Assembly (NCBI GenBank): GCA_023245385.1
Contig: JAHFKM010000021.1
Span: forward strand, 1 to 11,812
Length of the DNA: 11,812 bases
Direction of reading: 5' to 3'
Source of the DNA: an archaeon
Lineage (GTDB): Archaea; Nanobdellota; Nanobdellia; SCGC-AAA011-G17; GW2011-AR18
This document shows positions 5,920 through 11,812 of the stretch, in pieces (within the stretch, counting starts at the first letter, position 1; the number at the start of each line of letters is the position of its first letter). The notes beneath the pieces were generated by a model. The model was not told where the DNA came from. It made no database searches and was given only the letters and a program-made list of their open reading frames with translations. A program made the translations under genes and the position numbers.

Positions 5920-6205
5920 TAAACAATTAGAGAAATATTTTGAACTTACTGGTAGGGCAATAAAAAAAGTTAAAATTAATAAGAAAGCAAAGATCAATGT
6001 TGAGAAAGCGGCACGAGACTTCCTGGATATGGCAAACAGATACTATGAGGACGCGAAACACTTTGAAAAAAAAGGAGATAAACTCACTGCTTTTGCGGCG
6101 TTAAACTATGCGCATGGTTGGCTCGACGCAGGAGCAAGACTGGGATTATTTGATGTGGGAGGAGATTCAGAACTTTTTACAGTTGATGAAGAATGGCAAC
6201 GTTAG
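5903..6205 (+). CDS. DUF357 family protein
   Basis: A 100-residue helical protein. A lysine-rich N-terminal third (KKVKINKKAKINVEKAA) leads into the conserved DUF357 core: ANRYYEDAKHFEKKGD, then TAFAALNYAHGWLDAGARLG and a closing LFDV. This core (Y-x-D-A-x-H-F-x-x-x-G-D and YAHGWLDAG) is characteristic of the archaeal family, whose function is not established. The two helices with small-residue packing resemble a TPR-like hairpin. The gene starts with the right-hand copy of the direct repeat and overlaps pyrH by 13 nt, so it leads a three-gene operon. A partial duplicate of its start stands at 4716. I cannot assign a role; linkage to two nucleotide-binding kinases may only reflect operon compaction. 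Confidence 0.9.
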   Translation: MEKDINKQLEKYFELTGRAIKKVKINKKAKINVEKAARDFLDMANRYYEDAKHFEKKGDKLTAFAALNYAHGWLDAGARLGLFDVGGDSELFTVDEEWQR

Positions 6206-6873
6206 TAATATCTCTTGGAGGATCACTTATCGTCCCAAAGGAAATAGATACTGTTTTTTTAAAAAATTTTTCGGCAATCATAAAAAAGATCTCAAAGGAG
6301 AATAAGATTGTTATTGTCACGGGAGGAGGAGCAACAGCGAGAAGGTACATTGTTTCAGTTAGAAAAAAAAATTTGCATGAAAAGTTCTCAAGTCTTGTTG
6401 GCATTGAAAGCACGAAACTTAACGCGGCGCTTGTCGCAGCATATCTTAGCAGGTTTCATATTCTTCCAGATTCTCTTGAAGAGGTAGAGAAAGAACTTAA
6501 AGATCATGGGGTCGTTGTGTGTGGTGCGCTTGGTTTCACACCGAATATGACTAGTGATGGAGACGCGGCGCAAATCGCAGCATACCTTGAAGCAGATATA
6601 TTTATTAATCTCACAAATGTTGATGGTCTTTATGATAAAAATCCCCGGGAAAGGGGAGCGCGACTTATCAAAAAAATCTCTTTTAAAAATTTTAAAAAAA
6701 TAGCTGATAAAATAAAGTACTCAGCTGGGCAACACTTTGTCCTCGACCAGGTGGCTGCCGGTATACTTTCTAAGGTAAAAATAAAAACATTTATTATCAA
6801 TGGAAGAAATCTTAAGAACTTTATGAATGTATTAAAAGGAAAAGTGTTTATCGGAACCATGATCTATGATTAA
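6193..6873 (+). CDS. pyrH: UMP kinase, archaeal type (amino acid kinase fold)
   Basis: 226 aa, the normal size for archaeal UMP kinase, which converts UMP to UDP with ATP in pyrimidine nucleotide synthesis in the cytoplasm. Visible motifs: SLGGSL near residues 7-12 (phosphate binding), VTGGGATARRYI (42-53), GIESTKLNA (70-78), MTSDGDAAQIAA (119-130) and the strongly conserved NLTNVDGLYDKNP (139-151), followed by a C-terminal GTMIYD. The G-G-G-x-x-A-R and T-N-V-D-G-L-Y-D elements fit PyrH better than aspartokinase or acetylglutamate kinase. Isopentenyl phosphate kinase shares the fold, but its active-site His region is not evident, so it is less likely. The gene overlaps DUF357 by 13 nt upstream and the AK6-like gene by 8 nt downstream, pointing to one transcript with coupled translation. 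Confidence 0.85.
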   Translation: MATLVISLGGSLIVPKEIDTVFLKNFSAIIKKISKENKIVIVTGGGATARRYIVSVRKKNLHEKFSSLVGIESTKLNAALVAAYLSRFHILPDSLEEVEKELKDHGVVVCGALGFTPNMTSDGDAAQIAAYLEADIFINLTNVDGLYDKNPRERGARLIKKISFKNFKKIADKIKYSAGQHFVLDQVAAGILSKVKIKTFIINGRNLKNFMNVLKGKVFIGTMIYD

Positions 6874-7363
6874 GACAATTATTGTTACAGGTTCTGTTTG
6901 TAGTGGGAAAACAACGTTTGCGAAAAAACTTGCTAAAAAAATACATTTTACTTATCTTGATGTTAATAAGTTGATTAAAAAAAATAAAAAGGTTATTGCT
7001 AGTTATGATTCTTTAAGAAAAACAAAAGAAATCAGGACTTCAGCATTAAATAGGATTCTTTTATCAATAATTAAAAAAGAAAAAAGGATTATTGTAGATT
7101 CTCATTTAAGCCATTATCTTCCTTCCAAAGTGGTGGATCTTTGTATTGTCTGTACTTGTTCTTTGAAAACCTTGAAGAAAAGACTTGAGAAAAGAAATTA
7201 TTCAAAACTTAAAGTAAAAGAAAATCTTGAAGCGGAAATTTTTGAGGTTTGTTTGATAGATGCATTGGAAGCAGGACACAATACAATTGTTATAAACACG
7301 GAAAAAAACACAACAAAACAGATGAGGAAAATTACTTCCCGAATCTTCTCTTCCTCTGTTTAA
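6866..7363 (+). CDS. AK6/Fap7-like P-loop nucleotide kinase
   Basis: 165 aa, within the size range of AK6 (adenylate kinase 6, Fap7/Hcp) proteins. The Walker A loop reads GSVCSGKTT (9-17), where the family usually has GTPGTGKTT. A later IIVDSHLSHYLP (75-86) corresponds to the D-x-H walker-B-like element, and KRNYSKLKVKENLEAEI (109-125) is the typical LID region with R-x-Y, K-x-x-E-N and E-I. Known family members have adenylate kinase/ATPase activity and act in small-subunit ribosome maturation through uS11; I infer the same here. It overlaps pyrH by 8 nt and its 3' end overlaps uppS on the other strand by 32 nt. The unusual Cys in the P-loop is tolerated in small-residue positions. Other small nucleotide kinases are possible but match less well. 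Confidence 0.8.
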   Translation: MIKTIIVTGSVCSGKTTFAKKLAKKIHFTYLDVNKLIKKNKKVIASYDSLRKTKEIRTSALNRILLSIIKKEKRIIVDSHLSHYLPSKVVDLCIVCTCSLKTLKKRLEKRNYSKLKVKENLEAEIFEVCLIDALEAGHNTIVINTEKNTTKQMRKITSRIFSSSV

Positions 7364-8024
7364 AATCTTCCAAACAAGAGATAAAGTCTTCTTTCTCAAA
7401 TTCAGGCCACAAGTTATTTACAAAAACAATTTCGCTATATACGGACTGCCAGGTTAAAAATCCTGACAAACGTTTCTCAGAAGTGCGGATGATCATGTCA
7501 GGATCGCTATTCAAATACAAGTTCTTTCCAAAAACTTCTTCATTAATACTTTTGATATCAAGTGTACCTGCCTGAACTTGTTCGGTGATTTTCTTTATTG
7601 CATCAATAATTTCTGCTCTTCCACTGTAGGCCATAGCAAAATTTATTTTGAAGGGGCTATTATTTTTTGTTTTTTCCATTAGTTCTCTCATCGCTTTTTG
7701 AACTTTTTCTGGAAACATTTGAATGCGTCCAATAAAGCGCACACAAATATTTTTTACTTTTTCTTCTTCATTTTTTAATTCGATAAAAGCTTTCTCAAAT
7801 AGGTTCATTAAATAGTCAAATTCATCTTTTGGTCTTTCAAAATTTTCAAGAGAAAATGTGTAGAGGGTTAGTTCTCGAATATCAAATTCTTTACACCAGT
7901 CCATTGTTTTTTTTATTTTTTCATAGCCCCACTCATGTCCCTTCCAAGGTTTTGCCATTAATCTTTTAGCGAATCTTCTATTTCCGTCTACAATGATCCC
8001 GATATGTTTGGGTACAGCGTCCAT
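7332..8024 (-). CDS. uppS: cis-prenyltransferase (undecaprenyl/polyprenyl diphosphate synthase family)
   Basis: 230 aa. The enzyme adds isopentenyl diphosphate units in cis to an allylic starter, giving the long polyprenyl diphosphate that becomes the lipid carrier for glycans. All hallmark blocks are present: HIGIIVDGNRRFAK (7-20) with catalytic D13, where DGNRR is the archaeal form of the bacterial DGNGRW; GHEWGYEK; ELTLYTFSLENFERP; INFAMAYSGRAEI; and DPDMIIRTSEKRLSGFLTWQ followed by YSE. The length is close to that of other family members. The start ATG at 8024 lies 26.5 nt from a TATA-like box at 8047-8054 that also serves the divergent RNase P gene. Its product would feed an AglB-like transferase such as the one at 1-340. 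The chain length cannot be read from the sequence. Confidence 0.92.
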   Translation of the reverse strand: MDAVPKHIGIIVDGNRRFAKRLMAKPWKGHEWGYEKIKKTMDWCKEFDIRELTLYTFSLENFERPKDEFDYLMNLFEKAFIELKNEEEKVKNICVRFIGRIQMFPEKVQKAMRELMEKTKNNSPFKINFAMAYSGRAEIIDAIKKITEQVQAGTLDIKSINEEVFGKNLYLNSDPDMIIRTSEKRLSGFLTWQSVYSEIVFVNNLWPEFEKEDFISCLEDFKQRKRRFGK

Positions 8025-8046
8025 AGTGCCTTTGGAAATAAGATAA

Positions 8047-8054
8047 TTTAAAAA
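8047..8054. promoter_or_regulatory. Shared TATA-like box of divergent uppS and RNase P p30 genes
   Basis: Plus strand TTTAAAAA, minus strand TTTTTAAA. Its centre is 26.5 nt from the uppS ATG (8024) and 30.5 nt from the RNase P ATG (8081), so it fits a leaderless uppS mRNA and a p30 mRNA with a leader of about 3 nt. No second TATA-like box is evident in the 56-bp gap. Confidence 0.45.
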
Positions 8055-8080
8055 GCTTGTTGTTCGTTCTTTTTTGTAGG

Positions 8081-8581
8081 ATGTATTGCGACCTTATTTC
8101 AACTAAAAAAACACCAGAGCTAGAAAGTATGGCTCAGGAGCTTGATCTTATTCTTTTTCCAATTGAAGAATTCAAAGTTGTAGATGGGATAAATGATTCT
8201 GTTATTAGAGATGCGCTTGAAAGTAAGAATGTGGATATTGTGCTCAATCCTCATCAGGCGCGAAAAAAAGATGCTCTTCATTCTCGTAACTCAGGATTAA
8301 ATCAGGTTTTGTGTGCGCTCGCTTCTAAAAATAAGGTGGCTATTGCGGTCAGTTTGGATTACTGTTATGAAGCGCAGGATTTGGGGAGGGTCATGCAAAA
8401 TATTATTCTTTGCAGAAAAGCGAAGATTCCTTTTCTTTTTGTTAGTTTGGCTAAGAATCTTTATGAGCTAAGAAATCCGCGGGATATAATTAGTTTTGGT
8501 TTAATTTTGGGGATGAGTACGCAGGAAGCAACAAGATCAGTCAGTGTTTTAGGAGAAATCTTCAAAAAGAAAAGATATTAA
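8081..8581 (+). CDS. rnp3: RNase P protein component p30 (Rnp3)
   Basis: 166 aa from the ATG at 8081; a TTG frame from 8057 adds only hydrophobic residues and is unlikely given the promoter position. The protein is the archaeal p30/Rpp30 subunit, which with Pop5 binds the catalytic domain of RNase P RNA in tRNA 5' maturation. Visible family features are the N-terminal MYCDLI, the segment VDIVLNPHQARKKDALHSRNSG, then NQVLCALASKNKVAIAVSL, a block with GRVMQNIILCRKAKIPFLFVS, and RNPRDIISFGLILGMSTQEA near the C-terminus, a TIM-barrel-like order. The length is somewhat short compared with typical archaeal p30 (a little over 200 residues), which fits a reduced genome. The neighbouring protease gene follows after 36 nt on the same strand. 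Confidence 0.85.
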   Translation: MYCDLISTKKTPELESMAQELDLILFPIEEFKVVDGINDSVIRDALESKNVDIVLNPHQARKKDALHSRNSGLNQVLCALASKNKVAIAVSLDYCYEAQDLGRVMQNIILCRKAKIPFLFVSLAKNLYELRNPRDIISFGLILGMSTQEATRSVSVLGEIFKKKRY

Positions 8582-8617
8582 ATACTCTGATTCATCTTAA
8601 AAAGCAGGTTAAAGAGG

Positions 8618-11600
8618 ATGTTTCACACAAAAAATTCGTTTCTCCTTCTCAGTCTCCTTTTTATCTCTCTTGTGTTGCTTTTTTTCTTTTCTCCTAAAAA
8701 TCATTCACTTGTCTCAATCACGAGCAATGCGGTTAAGGAAATTCAGGATACGAAGGTTGATGGGGTATTAGAGAAGGAAATCAGGAAGGAAGGTCAGGCA
8801 AAGGTAATAGTTACACTTAAAGAAAATGCTGAAACGCAGGATATTCTCGAGCAGGTGAATGATGATGAGGTGAATAATACTAAACAATTTATTACAACAA
8901 ACAGTTTCAGTGCGCAAGTTTCAGAAGAAGGTTTGGAAAAACTCAAACAAGATCCAACTATAGTGTATATCAATTTTGATTATCCCATTGAGCAAACACT
9001 TTTAGACACGCGACCTTTAACAAATGCGACAAGAATACAAAACACGCTGTTCAACGGAATTAATATTACTGGAAAAGGACTCAGTGCTTGCATCATTGAT
9101 ACTGGTATTTATGCGCATGCAGCGTTTGGAACAAGAATTCTTAAGGAAGCGTGTTATTGTAGTGTTTCTCAAGGGTTGAACAGTAGTTGTTGTCCTGACG
9201 GAACAAGTATTCAGACAACAGGGGTGATTGGGGATAATAATGGGCATGGTACGCATATTTCAGGAATCGTTGCGTCAAATGATTCAACGTACAAAGGGAT
9301 AGCTCCGGAAGCGGGGATTGTGATGGTTAAAGTTCTTAATTCTTCAGGGAGTGGGGCGACTTCAGATCTTATCTCAGCTTTAGATTTTTGTATTAATAAC
9401 AGCACCTTGTATAATATTACTGTTATTAGTATGAGTCTTGGTTGTTCTGGAGGATTCACAGGATTCTGTGATGAGAGTAGTACCTGTGATTCTAATAGTA
9501 TCGCGCCATTTATTAACGCGGCTATCGCTAAAAATATTACTGTTGTCGCGGCGACAGGAAATTCGGGAAGTACAAGCCAGATTCTTTCTCCAGCGTGTAT
9601 AGAAAATGTTACTGCGGTTGGATCGAGCACAAAGACTGATGGAGTTTCAAGTTTTAGTAATAGGAATGGTGTGACAGATCTTTTTGCTCCTGGAAGTTCT
9701 ATTACTTCTACTTATAATGATGGGGGGTTTGCTATAGGATCAGGAACAAGTCAGGCAGCGCCTCATGTTGCAGGAGTAATTCTTCTCTATCAGGCGTACA
9801 AGAGGCAAGAGAGTAAAATAAGTATCCCTTCAGGAGTGCAGAATATTTTAAACAAAACAGGATTTATGATTTATGACGCGGCAACTTTTATTACTTTTTC
9901 GAGAATAAATATTTATTCTGCTATTGCGCAAGCAGACAGTCAAGCGCCTTCTCTGACACTTTTCCAACCAACTGCTGGGATTTATCTTTTGAACATGTCT
10001 CTTGAACTTAATTATAGTGTTCTTGATCCTTTTCTTGAGCAAACTTTTTATTCATTGGATGGAGCAGTGAATGTTACTCTTACAGGAAATACAACGTTTA
10101 ATGTGAGTGTGGGAACTCATACGCTTCTTGTTTACGCGAATGATACTGCTGGAAATCTTAATTTGACCTCTGTCACTTTTAGTAGTAGTAGTTATCCTAC
10201 GCTTACTATTCTTAGTCCTGTGAATGGGAAAAGTTACGCAAGCGGAAGCGTTTTGATTAATGTTACGAATAGCAGTAATACGCAAAGTGTTCTCTTCTTT
10301 AACGAGACTGCTAACGAGACATATACTATTTCTGTCTCTAGAACATTTAGTGAGGGAACTCATACGCTCACTTTTTTTGCGAACACCAGTGAAGGAAAAC
10401 AAAACCAGACAAGTGTTTCTTTTAGTGTAGATCTGACAATGCCACAAGTAAACATTCTTAGTCCAAGTGTATCAAAGTATAACAATGCGACACTTCTTAT
10501 TAATATTAGTAGTGATGGAAATATCTTTTTCTTTAACGGAACTGCTAATGAAACTTACACTGCTCCGGTTTATAGAACGTTCAGTGAAGGAACAAATACG
10601 CTTCTTGTTTACGCGAATGATACTGCTGGAAATCTTAACTCCAGTTCGGTTACGTTTACGATTGATACTGGGGCGCCAATTATAACTTTTGTTAGTCCCA
10701 TACGAGGACAAGAATTAAACGCGGATTTTATTATTAACGCGAGTATTATTGATGTGCAGTCAGGAGTCAACGCCACGCAGATCTTCTATAGGTGGGAAAA
10801 TGGCACGCGCTCTTCTTGGATGCAAATGACGAATGTAAGTAAAATTTACTGGCACGCGCTCTTTAATAGTAGCAGTATCTCAGAAGGAACCTATACTCTT
10901 ACTATCAACGCGACAGATAATAGTGGGAGTCAAAGTACTGTTAGTTTAAGTAGTATAGAAAAAGATATTACTCCGCCTGTACAAACCAGTGTCAGCGGGT
11001 CAGCGGGGAGCAGTAGCGCGAGTATCAGCTGGACGACAAATGTTCTCAGTAATTCAAGTGTTGTGTATGGGACAAGTAAAAATCTTGGGAGTATTCAAAC
11101 AGCGAGCACAAAAGTAACGAGTCATACGCTCTCGCTCAGTTCTCTTAGCACTCAAACAATGTATTTTTATAATGTGAGTAGTTGTGACAATGCGGGGAAT
11201 TGTAAAGTTGATGGTATTTTTAATTTTACTACAAGTTCTTCTAGCGGAGGAGGAGGTAGTTCAAGTCCTGTAGTGGGAGGAGTTGCTGGGGGAGGAGGAG
11301 GCGCGGCGTCTGTTGGTTCGCAGAGTAATGATCAAAACAAAAAAGAAGTTGTTGTTGAACCGAAAGGAGGAGAACCTGCAGCAATATTTGCGCCAGAACT
11401 CGAAGAAACGCTTACTAATCTTTTTGATAATAATTTTACTAAAGGTTTTACAGAATTGAAAGAGTATGAGTATGAGAAGAAGCTTGTTGTGAAAAACTCG
11501 GAAAGTCTTGTTAAACTGAAAGTTCGTTATAAGGGGGGTAAAAAACTGAAAAATCTTCTTATTTATTTTGAAGTTCCGAAAAGCTTTGCGAAGAAATCTT

Positions 11601-11812
11601 CAGATATTACTGTTAACACAGAAAATGAGGAAACACTTAAGCTTGTCAAAGAAGATCCTTCTTATTTTATTCTTTATGGTTCTACTTCTCCGAATCAAAC
11701 CGAAACCATTGAAGTAAGTACTGGAAAAACCTTTGATCCTAGTATTTTAGATGATTTTGAAAATCCAAAAATTTACACTTCTAAAAACGAAGCGCCAGAA
11801 CTTTCTGCTTTC
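8618..11812 (+). CDS. Secreted subtilisin-like (S8) protease with Ig-like/FN3 repeats, C-terminus beyond window
   Basis: The frame is open from the ATG at 8618 to the last base (1065 codons). Signal peptide or anchor: residues about 8-25 (FLLLSLLFISLVLLFFF). An I9-like propeptide spans about 60-123. The S8 domain holds the triad D161 (CIIDTG), H210 (GHGTH) and S378 (GTSQAAPHVAG), with oxyanion N315 (ATGNSG). A Cys-rich insertion (C179, C181, C191, C192) lies between Asp and His, suggesting disulfides. After about 440 come Ig-like units (YANDTAGNLN-type ends), an FN3-like domain (about 782-872), a Gly-rich linker, and a C-terminal domain with LLIYFEVPKSFAKKSSDITV. About 40 N-x-S/T sites are visible, so heavy N-glycosylation is likely. 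A final membrane anchor probably lies past the edge. It starts 36 nt after rnp3 without a well-placed TATA box, so read-through is possible. Its substrate is unknown. Confidence 0.92.
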   Translation, partial: MFHTKNSFLLLSLLFISLVLLFFFSPKNHSLVSITSNAVKEIQDTKVDGVLEKEIRKEGQAKVIVTLKENAETQDILEQVNDDEVNNTKQFITTNSFSAQVSEEGLEKLKQDPTIVYINFDYPIEQTLLDTRPLTNATRIQNTLFNGINITGKGLSACIIDTGIYAHAAFGTRILKEACYCSVSQGLNSSCCPDGTSIQTTGVIGDNNGHGTHISGIVASNDSTYKGIAPEAGIVMVKVLNSSGSGATSDLISALDFCINNSTLYNITVISMSLGCSGGFTGFCDESSTCDSNSIAPFINAAIAKNITVVAATGNSGSTSQILSPACIENVTAVGSSTKTDGVSSFSNRNGVTDLFAPGSSITSTYNDGGFAIGSGTSQAAPHVAGVILLYQAYKRQESKISIPSGVQNILNKTGFMIYDAATFITFSRINIYSAIAQADSQAPSLTLFQPTAGIYLLNMSLELNYSVLDPFLEQTFYSLDGAVNVTLTGNTTFNVSVGTHTLLVYANDTAGNLNLTSVTFSSSSYPTLTILSPVNGKSYASGSVLINVTNSSNTQSVLFFNETANETYTISVSRTFSEGTHTLTFFANTSEGKQNQTSVSFSVDLTMPQVNILSPSVSKYNNATLLINISSDGNIFFFNGTANETYTAPVYRTFSEGTNTLLVYANDTAGNLNSSSVTFTIDTGAPIITFVSPIRGQELNADFIINASIIDVQSGVNATQIFYRWENGTRSSWMQMTNVSKIYWHALFNSSSISEGTYTLTINATDNSGSQSTVSLSSIEKDITPPVQTSVSGSAGSSSASISWTTNVLSNSSVVYGTSKNLGSIQTASTKVTSHTLSLSSLSTQTMYFYNVSSCDNAGNCKVDGIFNFTTSSSSGGGGSSSPVVGGVAGGGGGAASVGSQSNDQNKKEVVVEPKGGEPAAIFAPELEETLTNLFDNNFTKGFTELKEYEYEKKLVVKNSESLVKLKVRYKGGKKLKNLLIYFEVPKSFAKKSSDITVNTENEETLKLVKEDPSYFILYGSTSPNQTETIEVSTGKTFDPSILDDFENPKIYTSKNEAPELSAF
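10121..10161 (+). repeat. 41-bp exact internal repeat, first copy (in protease gene)
   Basis: This segment, encoding TLLVYANDTAGNL, recurs base for base at 10598-10638, 477 bp (159 codons) further on. It marks the end of one Ig-like unit. Identity of all third-codon positions points to recent duplication or gene conversion between repeat units. Confidence 0.85.
10598..10638 (+). repeat. 41-bp exact internal repeat, second copy (in protease gene)
   Basis: Second copy of the segment at 10121-10161. A diverged relative lies between them around 10369-10395 (TLTFFANTSEG), and FFNETANETYT / FFNGTANETYT pairs are spaced about 237 bp apart, showing an array with a unit of roughly 79 codons. Confidence 0.8.

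Noticed and set aside
6193..6873. Isopentenyl phosphate kinase as an alternative to UMP kinase, given the nearby prenyl synthase
   Set aside because: The GGGATARRYI, TSDGDAA and NLTNVDGLYDKNP blocks fit archaeal PyrH, and uppS is on the other strand in another transcript.
9211..9630. Long open frame on the minus strand opposite the protease catalytic domain (also 10052-10447)
   Set aside because: The plus strand encodes an intact S8 catalytic domain with its triad here; the antisense frames show no recognisable protein and arise from codon bias.
10958..10970. A third match to part of the cassette repeat (GAAAAAGATATTA) inside the protease gene
   Set aside because: It is short, AT-rich and encodes EKDI in frame between two domains; the 20-bp block is not nearby, so I take it as chance.
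11245..11330. Gly-rich stretch as a PGF-CTERM-like archaeosortase sorting region
   Set aside because: It is a flexible linker followed by a folded domain; no PGF motif with a membrane helix is seen before the window ends.
1..11812. CRISPR arrays, tRNA or rRNA genes
   Set aside because: All gaps between genes are below about 170 bases and show no regularly spaced repeats, cloverleaf or rRNA-like sequence.

Overview
The window looks like a piece of an AT-rich archaeal genome, most probably a small-genome DPANN archaeon of the Woesearchaeota/Pacearchaeota/Nanoarchaeota kind. Archaeal markers are an RNase P p30 protein, a DUF357 protein, an AK6/Fap7-type kinase, an archaeal-type UMP kinase, a cis-prenyltransferase with the archaeal DGNRR variant, and TATA boxes of the TTTAWAWA type centred about 26-28 nt upstream of most start codons (leaderless transcription). 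The lineage is my inference from gene content.

Layout. At 1-340 (minus) is the N-terminus of an AglB/STT3-like oligosaccharyltransferase, cut by the window edge. At 515-2697 (minus) a bacterial-type threonyl-tRNA synthetase without a TGS domain overlaps a small conserved-looking protein of unknown function by 7 nt. Divergent from thrS, 2793-4697 encodes a secreted, C-terminally anchored surface protein built of beta-sandwich repeats. From 4733 to 5870 lies a compact, even more AT-rich cassette with a winged-helix/minimal-nucleotidyltransferase (MNT) gene and an overlapping HEPN gene, i.e. a toxin-antitoxin-like pair. It is bracketed by an imperfect direct repeat (20 bp + 17 bp exact blocks) that carries the TATA box and start codon of the next gene. 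From 5903 to 7363 run three overlapping genes: DUF357, UMP kinase (pyrH) and AK6/Fap7-like kinase. uppS (7332-8024, minus) overlaps the AK6 gene tail-to-tail by 32 nt and shares one TATA-like box with the divergent RNase P p30 gene (8081-8581). From 8618 to the window end runs a long secreted subtilisin-like protease with an I9-like propeptide, Ig-like repeats, an FN3-like domain, a Gly-rich linker and a further C-terminal domain, not finished at the edge.

How the parts may work together. UppS makes the long polyprenyl carrier, AglB transfers lipid-linked glycans to N-x-S/T sites, and the protease carries about 40 such sites by my count, so the window holds a lipid-carrier enzyme, a glycan transferase and a likely heavily glycosylated surface protein. 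ThrRS, UMP kinase, AK6 and RNase P p30 are housekeeping.

The most unusual signal is the MNT/HEPN cassette: it appears to have entered at the start of the DUF357 operon while a duplicated promoter/start segment kept that operon intact, and the last residues of the HEPN protein are encoded by the duplicated segment.
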